64,000 nt of DNA. It comes from Dehalococcoidia bacterium (lineage in GTDB: Bacteria; Chloroflexota; Dehalococcoidia; Lucifugimonadales; Lucifugimonadaceae). The stretch is taken from the NCBI GenBank assembly GCA_028285005.1, contig JANQQP010000003.1:1-64000 (forward strand), read 5' to 3'. This document shows positions 25,267 through 33,920 of the stretch, piece after piece. Position numbers and translations under genes: made by a program. The notes below the pieces were generated by a model that worked only from the letters and a program-made list of their open reading frames with translations, was not told the origin of the DNA and made no database searches. Positions within the stretch are counted from its first letter, which is position 1. Every line of letters begins with the position of its first letter.

Positions 25267-25529
25267 CGATCAGAACGCTCGGAAAAGTTAGACCGCAGGC
25301 GTTCCCACAGAGGCGGAACAATCCATATCCAGACTATGAAGAAGAGCGGGCCGACGCCGATGTTCAGCACTCTGTCTCGAAAGATAACCCCGAGCAGGAA
25401 GTAGACGATGATCGCTGAGCCGTAGTAGCCGATCTCCTGTCTGCTGAACAGTTCGCCAAAGCTCTTTTTGCTGGTCTCTTTCGGGCCGGTGTGCGGCGAT
25501 TCCTGCGATACAGGTCCAGTTCGCTCCAT
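25263..25529 (-). CDS. Small membrane protein coupled to YdjM-like gene
   Basis: This 88-residue protein has a polar, Lys/Ser-rich N-terminus and two hydrophobic segments (YYGSAIIVYFLLGVIF and IGVGPLFFIVWIWIVPPLW). I place the start at the ATG at 25529 because GGGAG precedes it. A TTG at 25568 would add 13 polar residues without a ribosome site. It overlaps the YdjM-like gene by four bases and is likely its partner. No family was recognised. Confidence 0.6.
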   Translation of the reverse strand: MERTGPVSQESPHTGPKETSKKSFGELFSRQEIGYYGSAIIVYFLLGVIFRDRVLNIGVGPLFFIVWIWIVPPLWERLRSNFSERSDR

Positions 25530-25705
25530 GTGCTCCCTCGATGATGGCTTCGGAGTGCGCGTCGACAAGTGGTGAGTTCGTGGCAGAGGATTCTATATCC
25601 CGTGGACGGCCCGCAATGGTCAAGAGAGGGCTTAACTCCGCAATAGTTGAGAGTTACCCTCAATGCGCCGAATCTCACCCCGGATGTTGCGATAGGAAAC
25701 GCCGC

Positions 25706-26383
25706 TTGCCAGATATCGACGCCGTTCTGTTCGACCTCGACGACACGCTGGTGGACCGTAAAGGCTCTTACGAAATCTTCTACCGGTCTTTCTACGACAG
25801 GCAGGATGCGGTGAATGAGACCGTTTCATGGCCCGAGGCGAAAGACTACTTCTGGACGCTCTCACCAGACAATGCAACCGACCCGCGGCAGGCGTTCGAG
25901 GCTATCCAGTCACGCTTTCCGGGCGTAACAGGTGACCCGGATTCGCACTATGAGTCCTACTTCAAGAGCATCGTCGCCAACATGAAGCCGCTGCCGGGCG
26001 CACTGGAACTTGCCGAATCTCTCAACTCGAACGGTGTGCCATGGGGAGTCGTGACAAACGGTAACCACTTTCAAATTGAGAAGGTGAAGGTGACCGGGTT
26101 CGAGGACATAACCCCGTTCGTGATCGCCACCGAGCTGCACGGCAAGAGCAAGCCTGATGCCGAGCCCTATCATCACGCTCTCAGGCTGCTGGAGTTGGAC
26201 CCGGATGCGTCGGGCACGGTGCTGTTCGTTGGCGACAACCCGCACACCGACATCATCGGCGCGCAGGGCGTTGGGATGCGGACGGCCTGGATCCACATGG
26301 GGCGCGAATACCCGAGTCGTATGCAGGCTCCAGACATGACGATCGATAGTGTTGTCGATCTCCGTGACGTGTTGAGCGTGTAG
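25706..26383 (+). CDS. HAD-superfamily hydrolase, copy 1
   Basis: This 225-residue HAD phosphatase has motif I DAVLFDLDDTL, motif II in GVVTNG, a motif III Lys in the HGKSKPDAEPY segment and motif IV VGDNPHTDIIGA. The cap sits between motifs I and II, as in subclass I HADs. TTG 25706 gives a compact N-terminus (MPDIDAVLFD). An ATG at 25616 is in frame but would add 30 unrelated residues. It is the first of two tandem paralogs with the same order and a shared DAVNxxVxW cap segment. Probable substrates are small phosphorylated metabolites. Confidence 0.82.
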   Translation: MPDIDAVLFDLDDTLVDRKGSYEIFYRSFYDRQDAVNETVSWPEAKDYFWTLSPDNATDPRQAFEAIQSRFPGVTGDPDSHYESYFKSIVANMKPLPGALELAESLNSNGVPWGVVTNGNHFQIEKVKVTGFEDITPFVIATELHGKSKPDAEPYHHALRLLELDPDASGTVLFVGDNPHTDIIGAQGVGMRTAWIHMGREYPSRMQAPDMTIDSVVDLRDVLSV

Positions 26384-26463
26384 TTCCCGACAGGTCAGCG
26401 CGTAGCGTCGCAGATGCGGGTTGGCGGCTCGCAGGCTAATCTGGGTTGCGGAGCCGACCCTCA

Positions 26464-27162
26464 ATGCCTGACCGATCCACCCGCAGAACAAAACGCCGCC
26501 CATACGCCGCGGTCCTATTTGACCTCGACAACACGCTGGGCGATCGACCGGCCGCAGTCAGGCGATGGGCTGAAGAGTTCTACTTCTCACAGCCGGGACT
26601 GATGGCGCAGGTGGAGCGGAAAGATGCGGTCAACCAGATCGTCGAATGGGACGCAGGCGGTCATGTCTTCGCTCCTCAGCTCTTCGAGAAGCTTGTCGAG
26701 ACGTGGCCCTTCGTGAGGGAGAGCGCCGAGGAACTCGTTAAGTGGCACGCCGTCCACTACCCGGCCGCGTTTCGGCCAGAGCCGGTGATGAGCAGGACCA
26801 TCACACGCATGATGCGTGTAGGTCTCGACTGGGGCGTCGTGACGAACGGACCGCCGTTCCAGAGCGATAAGCTGGTTGCGCTTGGGCTGGAGAAGATTGC
26901 CGGCTGCGTTGTGATCTCGAAGGAGTTCGGCAAGGGCAAGCCAGCCCCCGCGATCTTCCAGGAAGCCTTGCGCCAGTTGCGGCGAGAGCCCGGTGAGACG
27001 GTCTTTGTTGGCGATTCACCGGCAGCGGACATTGAGGGCGCGCGAAAGGCGGGCATGGATACAGCCTGGCTGAGCCACGGGCGCAAGTGGCCGCCCGAGT
27101 TGAGGCCGCCGACCCACACGCTGACGAGATTCGCTGACCTGCAGAAGGTACTCGGACTTTAG
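26464..27162 (+). CDS. HAD-superfamily hydrolase, copy 2
   Basis: This 232-residue paralog of the preceding gene lies 80 nt downstream. It has AAVLFDLDNTL (motif I), WGVVTNGPPFQSDKL (motif II), EFGKGKPAPAIF (motif III) and VGDSPAADIEGARKAG (motif IV). The start is taken at ATG 26464; a TTG at 26446 is also in frame. The cap differs (WPFVRESAEELVKWH), so substrate range has probably diverged after duplication. It precedes the Gfo/Idh/MocA gene on the same strand. Confidence 0.83.
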   Translation: MPDRSTRRTKRRPYAAVLFDLDNTLGDRPAAVRRWAEEFYFSQPGLMAQVERKDAVNQIVEWDAGGHVFAPQLFEKLVETWPFVRESAEELVKWHAVHYPAAFRPEPVMSRTITRMMRVGLDWGVVTNGPPFQSDKLVALGLEKIAGCVVISKEFGKGKPAPAIFQEALRQLRREPGETVFVGDSPAADIEGARKAGMDTAWLSHGRKWPPELRPPTHTLTRFADLQKVLGL

Positions 27163-27260
27163 GATTCGGCCTCGACGTGCCGCGCCTCGCTCGCTGAAAC
27201 GGGCATACAATCTCGTCTTCGCTCGTCCCGTTACCTCCTCATCTTGCGAAAGGCACTCAC

Positions 27261-28295
27261 ATGACACTTGGCGTCGCAATCCTTGGCACTGGCCGCATCG
27301 GTGGCCGTTACATCGACTGGGTCGCAAAGGCTCCGAATGCCGAGGTGAAGGTGGTGGCCGAAGCGAACGCTGAGGCCGCGGCGAAGTGGCAGGACACGCA
27401 CAACGACCTGGACTGGGTCGCCGACTATAAAGTAGCGCTCGAACGGGACGACGTTCAGGTGGTTGTGATCACGCTGCCGCACTGGCTGCACAAGCAGGCG
27501 GCGGTCGATGCCGCCAACGCTGGCAAACACATCTACGTCGAGAAACCGATGGCTGTTTGGCCTTCAGAGGGCCGAGAGATGCTTGCGGCGGCGCGAGACA
27601 ACGGCGTGAAGTTGATGACGGCGCACACGCAGCGCTATCAGCGGCCCGTGAAGGCGATGAAGCAGATCGTAGAGTCGAAGCGCTTCGGTGAGCTGATCAT
27701 GGCCTACGACTACTGGCACAAGCCGTACGATCCGTACATCCGTCCGACATGGATGCTGGACAGGGAGCTTGGCGGCGGGATGGGCCAGATGGACGGGACC
27801 CACGAGATCGACCGTATGATTCACCTGATCGGCAGTGACATAGATACGGTCAGCGCCAAAGTCGGTCAGATCACTCATCCCCAGAGCGCGCACCCCGATA
27901 TCAAGGCTGACGACACGGCGATGTGCTTTATCCGCTGGAAGTCCGGTGCGGTGGCGACCATCAGCCGGATCGCGTGGGAGAAGGGCTCGACCGAGTACGG
28001 CACAGATATCGCATTCACAGAGGGCATGGCGAGGTTGCGAATTGCCTACGGGCAACATCCTTCCCAGAAGACCGCGATCTGGGTCGCGGACACGCACGAT
28101 GGCACGTGGCGCGAGGAACCGGTGGACGACACGAGTCCGTTCGAGGAGGAGGTTGCGGAGTTCATGGCAGCCATCGAACGGGGCGACGAGGACACACCGA
28201 TTCCTCAGGAGCACGGTTTGAGAGTGCTCGAAGTGCTGGAGGCTACCGAAGAATCTTCGCGAACGGGTCGTGAGGTGGTGCTGGGCTGGGACTAG
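27261..28295 (+). CDS. Gfo/Idh/MocA-family oxidoreductase
   Basis: This NAD(P)-dependent sugar or cyclitol dehydrogenase, 344 residues, has the Rossmann signature GVAILGTGRIGGRY and the catalytic EKPMAVWPSEG motif containing Lys. The C-terminal half has the GGGMGQMDGTHEIDRMIHLIG segment (given here as the region at about residues 172-192) with the conserved H-x-x-D-x-x. GAAAGG lies before the ATG. Related enzymes act on inositol, glucose or N-acetyl sugars. Nearby acid-sugar and isomerase genes suggest carbohydrate catabolism. Confidence 0.87.
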   Translation: MTLGVAILGTGRIGGRYIDWVAKAPNAEVKVVAEANAEAAAKWQDTHNDLDWVADYKVALERDDVQVVVITLPHWLHKQAAVDAANAGKHIYVEKPMAVWPSEGREMLAAARDNGVKLMTAHTQRYQRPVKAMKQIVESKRFGELIMAYDYWHKPYDPYIRPTWMLDRELGGGMGQMDGTHEIDRMIHLIGSDIDTVSAKVGQITHPQSAHPDIKADDTAMCFIRWKSGAVATISRIAWEKGSTEYGTDIAFTEGMARLRIAYGQHPSQKTAIWVADTHDGTWREEPVDDTSPFEEEVAEFMAAIERGDEDTPIPQEHGLRVLEVLEATEESSRTGREVVLGWD

Positions 28296-28328
28296 TGTCG
28301 AGCGTGTGAATTAGTTGGGAGGCGCATC

Positions 28329-28796
28329 GTGATTGGATGCATGGCGTGTGATCTGACGGCATGGCGGGATGAGTTGCATGGCGGTGAGATCGGCCGCACT
28401 GATGCATGGGTAGTGGAGCACTGCGTCGGGCCACTTGGTGTTGGCACGCTGATCATCAAGCCCGTTCGTCATTGTGTCGGTCTGTGGGATTCGACCGACG
28501 ATGAAGCGGCAGACCTCGGACCTGTGATGCGATAGAGCGTAGCTGCGATAAAGTCCCTGACCGACGCCGACCAGGTCTTCTCGACTCTGTGGTCGTTCAG
28601 CGGCGGTGAACCCGGGCACATTCACTATGTGCTGCAGCCCGTGACCAGGGCTCAGCGAGATGCTGTCGGCAAGAGTGGGCCGTTCATACAGACGGCGATG
28701 TTCGATGCTGGAGAGCCGCCGGACCGAGCAGCGGTTGAGAAGTTCTGCGATCGAGCACGAGAGTGGCTCGGCTGGTACGCCCAGGACGCTCGGTAG
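28329..28796 (+). pseudogene. HIT-family hydrolase/transferase gene interrupted by an in-frame TAG
   Basis: The first 68 codons (GTG 28329, with GGGAGG six bases upstream) encode the start of a HIT protein: CMACDLTAWRDELHGGEI, WVVEHC and IIKPVRHCVGL. A TAG at 28533-28535 stops it. Reading on in the same frame gives 86 more residues that complete the fold, including WSFSGGEPGHIHYVLQPV with the HIT histidines, to a TAG at 28794. The frame is unchanged, so this is a nonsense codon, not a shift. It may be a true pseudogene, an assembly error (TAG for CAG or similar) or a read-through stop. HIT proteins hydrolyse or transfer nucleotidyl groups. Confidence 0.75.
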
Positions 28797-28851
28797 TCTC
28801 ACTCCTCCAGCGCGCTGACATGCACCCTGACACGCCTCCTGTCCGTATTTG

Positions 28852-29694
28852 CTAGTCCGCCAGCAAGAACCTGCGGACGGCCTTGGCGAAGTCGAAGTTG
28901 CGGGCGATGTGGAGGTTGTGGCCGGTGTGCGGCCAGTGAACGACCTCGACATCAGGTATGACTTTCGCAACACGCGCCGCTTCAGCCTCGTCCATGATGC
29001 CGCCCTTGTCAGGGTTGCCGTGCATCAGCAGGACAGGGCAGTCGATCTTTGCGAACGCCTCGTCGTGGCTGCGCTCTGGCTCCGTGCGAGTGCCACGCCC
29101 GCGGTGAAGCTCCGGGTCGAGCCGGAACTGCATGGTTGCGAGCCTCTCGACTATCTCGGGCGTGTAGTGCGGATTCTGCTCCCGGATCTGTGCTGCGATT
29201 GGTTCGATAGAGGTCGCTGCCGCCACGAACTCCGGGTCAGGCCTGTAGCGTCGTGATGTGTCTCCGCGAGCGCGGTCGCCGATGAGCGAGTTCGGTCCGG
29301 TGTATGGGTCTTCTGCGACGATCTTCTTTGCCAGCCCTGGCGCTATCGAGGGCAGCGACAGGCTGACCCAGCCGCCGAGCGAGTGGCCAACGACGAACGC
29401 GCCGTCGGGTGTCAACTTCTCCATCAGGCGAACGGTGTCTTCTGCCCATGTCACTCGCTGATGGTCGGCCAGAACGCGGCCGGAGCGTCCGTGCCCACGC
29501 AAATCGAATGTGATGACTCGGAAGTGCTTCGCCAGCAGCGGCGCGGTGGAGAGCCAGACCTGCCACGAGACTCCCCAGCCGTGGATCATGACGAGCGGCG
29601 GTCCGTCCCCCGGCCATTCGGCGACGTTCAGAGCGGTGTCGCCGACGTGCAGGAACCGCTCAGTTGGCTCGACGACGGCTTCGGCTTGCTTCAT
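28852..29694 (-). CDS. Alpha/beta-hydrolase, downstream copy
   Basis: This 280-residue serine hydrolase has an oxyanion-hole segment (LVMIHGWGV), FDLRGHGRSG, the nucleophile elbow GHSLGG, a late Asp (MHGNPDKGG) and the catalytic His in WPHTGHNLH. The start overlaps the stop of the preceding gene by four bases (ATGA). It is the last gene of a four-gene minus-strand run (glycosidase-like, RpiB and two hydrolases). Esterase, lactonase or C-C hydrolase activity is possible; sequence alone does not choose. Confidence 0.86.
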   Translation of the reverse strand: MKQAEAVVEPTERFLHVGDTALNVAEWPGDGPPLVMIHGWGVSWQVWLSTAPLLAKHFRVITFDLRGHGRSGRVLADHQRVTWAEDTVRLMEKLTPDGAFVVGHSLGGWVSLSLPSIAPGLAKKIVAEDPYTGPNSLIGDRARGDTSRRYRPDPEFVAAATSIEPIAAQIREQNPHYTPEIVERLATMQFRLDPELHRGRGTRTEPERSHDEAFAKIDCPVLLMHGNPDKGGIMDEAEAARVAKVIPDVEVVHWPHTGHNLHIARNFDFAKAVRRFLLAD

Positions 29695-30518
29695 CTGGCC
29701 TGCTCTGCCACGAAGCTACTCACCTGCTTGATGAAACGTTCAGGGTTGTCGGAATGGAGCAGGTGACCGGTATCGCCCCAGGTCTCCAACTGGCAACTCG
29801 GTATGAGGTCGCTGGCACGAGGACCATCTTCAGGGAGCATCCACGCGCCCAGTTCGTAGTTGCCTTGCATGAGCAACGCCGGACATTCAATCGATTTGAG
29901 CAGTCCTTCTATCTCAGGTTCCCAGTCGATTCGCTGGTCGCAGACGTGGTCCAGAGCGTCTGCATCGGTGCGGAACAGGCTTTGAGCGCTCTTTTCGATG
30001 TCCAGATTGGTAGCGTCTGGAGATGCCACTCGTATCTGATCCATGAGCTGCTGGACCGACATTCCGGAGCCTGAGAGCTGCGCATTCTGGCAAAACCGTT
30101 GGTGCCTCTCCCGGTCGAACTCCTCCATGATGCGTCGCGCGAAGAGCGGCGGGTCTTCGAGAGCGATGGCACGCACAAGCTCTGGTCTGTCCGCTGCCAG
30201 CTGAATGGCGGTCATAGCGCCCAGGGAGTGGCCGACGACGGTTGCAGGGGCCATGTCCAGGCCTTCGATCAGGTGCGCCATGTCACCGGCGTAGTCAGGC
30301 AGGCGATATGCGCCGGGTGTGTGACCAGAGCGACCGTGGCCCCGCAAATCCACGGCCACAGCGCGAGAGCCGCCGCGGATCTGATCGATCACCTCGTCCC
30401 AGGTCTCGTGATGGCTCATGATTCCGTGGATGAAGAGAATCGGTGACCCGGAGTCGCCGGAGCGTTCCGAGTAGTTGATGGCAACTTCACCGGTGTTGAA
30501 GTAGGCGGTTCTAGGCAT
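29691..30518 (-). CDS. Alpha/beta-hydrolase, upstream copy
   Basis: This 275-residue serine hydrolase is related to the next gene: ILFIHGIMSHHETW, VDLRGHGRSGHTPG, the elbow GHSLGA and the final WGDTGHLLHSDNP with catalytic His. The Asp is probably in the LLMQGNYELG region, where the canonical Asp is not obvious, so activity should not be taken for granted. It is separated by only 9 nt from rpiB, so these genes are co-transcribed. Tandem duplication followed by divergence is likely. Confidence 0.85.
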   Translation of the reverse strand: MPRTAYFNTGEVAINYSERSGDSGSPILFIHGIMSHHETWDEVIDQIRGGSRAVAVDLRGHGRSGHTPGAYRLPDYAGDMAHLIEGLDMAPATVVGHSLGAMTAIQLAADRPELVRAIALEDPPLFARRIMEEFDRERHQRFCQNAQLSGSGMSVQQLMDQIRVASPDATNLDIEKSAQSLFRTDADALDHVCDQRIDWEPEIEGLLKSIECPALLMQGNYELGAWMLPEDGPRASDLIPSCQLETWGDTGHLLHSDNPERFIKQVSSFVAEQAR

Positions 30519-30527
30519 ATCTGAGGT

Positions 30528-30998
30528 CTATTGCTGCTCCAGCAGTCGTTTGGCGTAGTCGCGCTCCATCTGGTGAAGTTTCTCTACTCGACGCCGCAAG
30601 TCAGGGTCGGTTGAAAATTCGGCTGCGATGAAGGCGTCAAGTATCTCCTTGACCACCTCGATGCCCACGATCCATGCGCCGACGCAGACCAGGTTCACGT
30701 CGTCGTGCTCAACGCCCTGGTGAGCTGTGTGGATGTCGTGGCTGAGCGCTGCCCTGATTCCGGGGATCTTGTTTGCGGCTATGGCAGCGCCGACGCCCGT
30801 GCCGCAAACAAGCACACCGCGTTCGGCCTCACCATCCAGTACCGCCTGGCAGACCTTTGCAGAGATGTCCGGGAAGTCGACCGGATCTTCAGAGTAAGTG
30901 CCGTGATCGGTTACATCATGCCCACGTGACTTGAGGTACTCGACCACCGGGCCTTTCATCGGGAACCCGGCGTGATCGCCGCCTACGGCGAGTTTCAT
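30528..30998 (-). CDS. rpiB: RpiB/LacAB-type sugar-phosphate isomerase
   Basis: This 156-residue isomerase has the family signature AVGGDHAGFPMK, DHGTYS, the catalytic Cys in VCGTGVGAAIAANK and RAALSHDIHTAHQGVEHDDVN. RpiB interconverts ribose-5-phosphate and ribulose-5-phosphate, and close relatives act on allose or galactose 6-phosphates. Its place in a catabolic run with hydrolases and a TIM-barrel glycosidase-like gene fits sugar breakdown as well as the pentose phosphate route. GGAG lies before the ATG. Confidence 0.9.
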   Translation of the reverse strand: MKLAVGGDHAGFPMKGPVVEYLKSRGHDVTDHGTYSEDPVDFPDISAKVCQAVLDGEAERGVLVCGTGVGAAIAANKIPGIRAALSHDIHTAHQGVEHDDVNLVCVGAWIVGIEVVKEILDAFIAAEFSTDPDLRRRVEKLHQMERDYAKRLLEQQ

Positions 30999-31026
30999 AG
31001 TGTTTCTCCGTTTCGTGGTGCGAGCG

Positions 31027-32439
31027 TCAGTTTGTGACGCGCTTGAGCAGGTCTAGTTTCTCTTGCGAAAGATAACCGTATCGATTCACCCACATCCCGC
31101 TGTTGCCAGTCTCCCAGCCAACCCTCCATCGCCGTTCCACATCGTCAAGCGGGCCGTACGCGTGGACCGACGGCAATATCGGCATGGTTCCAGCCTCTGC
31201 GGTCGCCTGTGTAATTTTGCGGGCCTGTGCCTCTGTTCCGGCACGGTGCGGGTCTTCTGGCGCCGGGAAGAAATAGTCGTTGAGGTCCGAAGACGGTTCG
31301 TCCTCCATGTCGAACATAACTGAGATGGCGCGTGCGACGAGGCCGCTATCAAGCGAAGGATTGGCGTTTGTGATCGACTCGGTCCAGTAGGTGACGATAA
31401 GCGGCCAGTGCATAGTGAAGAACTTGATCATCACGGCATCGGCGCTGGCTGCGTACGAAGAGAAGTTGACGCCTGTGAGGAGTGAGATTGGCGGTGGGAA
31501 GGTGATAGGCACGAGTTGGACACCTGGGCGAACCGAATCAGCGGCGGCGCGCAGTGTTCCGAGGTAGTCGCTGGCGATTGCTGAGCGGAAGTTGAGCAAC
31601 GCCGCAAGACCGGGCAGATCACGGAGGGCAGCGGCCAAAGCGTACGGGATGTCGCCGTTTGTTTTGATAGTGCTCAGGTCGGAGTTGCTCAACGAGCTCA
31701 GGCCGTCGATCGACTGTTGAGCTGCTTGTCGCATCGCCTCGAAGTCGAAACCGTTCTCATTTGCGAATCGCTCGGCATGCGGGCCGAAGTCGACAAACGC
31801 GTCGTCGAACGAATAGACCGATTGCTCCATCCGGTCTAACAGCAGGCCATCGAGATCCGGATAGGCCTCGAACACATCCTTAACCATCGCTGCGTTGTAC
31901 GCCTGCAACTCCGGGCTTGCGAGAGGCGGGAAGTGCACCATGCGTTCGCCGGGCGCAGATCCGTCAGGCAAGTGCGGAATCTCCGAGTTGAGCTGCTCTC
32001 GCGTCAGGCCTTCTCGCTGAGGTGGTCGGCCCGAAGGGCTCAGCTGGATGTAGGTCTTGAGGCCGCGGCGTTTCGCTTCTGATATGAAGTCGGCGACCAC
32101 ATGACCCTGTTTCGCTGTCAGGTCGTTCGGTTTTGGTGGCTCGTACAGCGTTGATGCCGAGTACAGCGAACGGTCGTGCTCGAACGCAGGTCCGGTGTGG
32201 AGGAACTGCTCTTGCTTGCCCCAGAGCGGACGGTCGATCACCCGTGCGAGGCCACGGCCTCCGTCTTCTGGCGGCTCCCGGCGTGCGTCCGGGCCGGGTT
32301 CAGTCGGCTCTGCTACGTAGGTGGTGGTGGAGACAGCGCCGACGCCCGCTTCCTGCAGGTTGTCGAGCACGGCGTTGACGCCTTCTGCCTGGATGTGTGG
32401 CGACCAGCAGTAAACGGCGAGGGTTTTTTCAGTGGTCAT
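31027..32439 (-). CDS. TIM-barrel glycosyl-hydrolase-like protein
   Basis: This 470-residue protein has a TIM-barrel appearance similar to hypothetical glycosyl hydrolase groups (GHL-type). Beta strands end in acidic or aromatic residues: LAVYCWSPH at the start, RGLKTYIQLSPSG, a LDGLLLDRME segment with Asp and Glu at a strand end, LVPITFPPP and MIKFFTMHWPL. No signal peptide is present, so it acts in the cytosol. It is the first gene of the minus-strand run with rpiB (28 nt apart). The substrate and catalysis are unproven; the fold call rests on pattern only. Confidence 0.6.
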   Translation of the reverse strand: MTTEKTLAVYCWSPHIQAEGVNAVLDNLQEAGVGAVSTTTYVAEPTEPGPDARREPPEDGGRGLARVIDRPLWGKQEQFLHTGPAFEHDRSLYSASTLYEPPKPNDLTAKQGHVVADFISEAKRRGLKTYIQLSPSGRPPQREGLTREQLNSEIPHLPDGSAPGERMVHFPPLASPELQAYNAAMVKDVFEAYPDLDGLLLDRMEQSVYSFDDAFVDFGPHAERFANENGFDFEAMRQAAQQSIDGLSSLSNSDLSTIKTNGDIPYALAAALRDLPGLAALLNFRSAIASDYLGTLRAAADSVRPGVQLVPITFPPPISLLTGVNFSSYAASADAVMIKFFTMHWPLIVTYWTESITNANPSLDSGLVARAISVMFDMEDEPSSDLNDYFFPAPEDPHRAGTEAQARKITQATAEAGTMPILPSVHAYGPLDDVERRWRVGWETGNSGMWVNRYGYLSQEKLDLLKRVTN

Positions 32440-32500
32440 CGGCGGAGACTACAGGCAGCGGCGTTGGTGGATGTCGAGCTTTTACGAGGCCGAAGTCTGA

Positions 32501-32836
32501 TCAGGTGGCGGCCGTCTGAGCCCACTCGCCTTCGAGGGGCAGGCCCGCTTCTTCCCAGTCCGCGATGCCGCCGGCGTATCTGCGGACCCTCGGGAACCCG
32601 GCCTTCTTCAGTTGGTCGAACGCGAACTTGCTTGCAGGGCAATTCTCATCTGAGCAGTAGATGACGATCTCATCCTCGGGGTTGAGGAGTTCAGCGCACT
32701 TGGCAGGATTGTCAACGTTGAGTGAGCCCGGGATGTGCTTGGCCCGGAATGCCCACTCGCTGAGGGTCATCACGAGCTTGAAGTCGTCGCCAGCGTCAAT
32801 CTTCGCCTTCAGTTCCTCTCTTGAGATCAAGTCCAT
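32501..32836 (-). CDS. Rhodanese-like sulfurtransferase
   Basis: This single rhodanese domain of 111 residues includes HIPGSLNVDN and the active loop with Cys in IVIYCSDENCPAS, then RRYAGGIADWEEAGLPLEG. The ATG at 32836 has GGGAG upstream; a longer frame to 32905 has no support. Single-domain rhodaneses carry sulfane sulfur or act in redox signalling. The loop contains a second Cys, CSDENC, which may form a disulfide with the first. It stands alone between the glycosidase-like gene and sucD. Confidence 0.85.
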   Translation of the reverse strand: MDLISREELKAKIDAGDDFKLVMTLSEWAFRAKHIPGSLNVDNPAKCAELLNPEDEIVIYCSDENCPASKFAFDQLKKAGFPRVRRYAGGIADWEEAGLPLEGEWAQTAAT

Positions 32837-33047
32837 CTGTTCACTCCCAGTCTGCTTATATAGTCGAGTGTACTGGCACAGCGGTTCGAACGCCTCGAAC
32901 ACCAAAGATCTCGCGATGTCGAAGTGCCGAGTCGGATTGCCGTCGCTGAGGATAGCTTAACTTCCTGGACAAGCCGTCAGAGGCTATGTCGCTGTGAGCG
33001 ACGCGTAAGACCGATATCGGGAACCTGGCGAACCACTGCCAGCGCCC

Positions 33048-33920
33048 CTAGCCGAGCACTTCCTTCATCCGGGCGCCGATGTAAGCGGGTGATTCGACGA
33101 CGTGGACGCCCGCTTCGCTTAGCACTCGGTTCTTCTCGGAGGCGAGTCCGGCCTTACCGGTGATGATCGCACCTGCGTGGCCCATTCTCTTTCCGGGCGG
33201 TGCTGTCTGACCCGCGATCGCGGCTACGACAGGCTTGGTTACGTGGTCTGAGATGAACTCAGCGGCCAGTTGCTCCCGGACTCCGCCAATCTCACCGATC
33301 AGCACGATGGCATCGGTCTCGTCGTCTTCCTGGAACAGCTCCAGCACATCGGTGAATGTGGTGCCGTGAATCGGGTCGCCACCAATGCCGACGCAAGATG
33401 ACTGACCGAGCCCGACCTGCACGAGCTGGGCGATCGCTTCGTACGTCAAAGTGCCTGAACGTGAGACGACGCCCACACGGCCCGGCTCGACGATGTTGCC
33501 TGGGATGATGCCGACCTTGGCCTTCGATGCAGGGTGGATCAGGCCGGGGCAGTTCGGCCCGACGAGCCTGCTGTCACTGCCCTTGACGTAGGCGTTGACC
33601 TTGATCATGTCCTGCACCGGCACGCCCTCGGTGATGCAGACCACAACGTCGAGACCGGCGTCAATCTGTTCAACAATGGCATCCGCTGCGAACGGTGCCG
33701 GAACGAAGATCACGCCTGTGTTGGCACCTGTTTCCTCCACCGCCTCGGCGACCGACGAGAAGTAAGGAACTGTATCTTCGAACTTCTGGCCTTCCCGGTT
33801 CGGGTGGACTGCGGCCACCATGTTGGTGCCGTACTCACGCATACGGCTGGCCTGGAAGCTGCCGTCACGCCCGAGCCCCTGTACAAGCAGTTTGGTGTCT
33901 GGACCTACGAGAACGCTCAC
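33048..33920 (-). CDS. sucD: Succinyl-CoA synthetase (ADP/GDP-forming) alpha subunit
   Basis: This is the alpha subunit of a TCA-cycle enzyme, 290 residues. The CoA-binding fold is present ([20 protein letters not shown]), as are the conserved GPNCPG loop, ITEGVP, and the phosphorylated His in [14 protein letters not shown] 33920 overlaps the sucC stop by four bases. Synthesis of succinate from succinyl-CoA yields a nucleoside triphosphate. It pairs with the beta subunit upstream. Confidence 0.95.
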   Translation of the reverse strand: MSVLVGPDTKLLVQGLGRDGSFQASRMREYGTNMVAAVHPNREGQKFEDTVPYFSSVAEAVEETGANTGVIFVPAPFAADAIVEQIDAGLDVVVCITEGVPVQDMIKVNAYVKGSDSRLVGPNCPGLIHPASKAKVGIIPGNIVEPGRVGVVSRSGTLTYEAIAQLVQVGLGQSSCVGIGGDPIHGTTFTDVLELFQEDDETDAIVLIGEIGGVREQLAAEFISDHVTKPVVAAIAGQTAPPGKRMGHAGAIITGKAGLASEKNRVLSEAGVHVVESPAYIGARMKEVLG

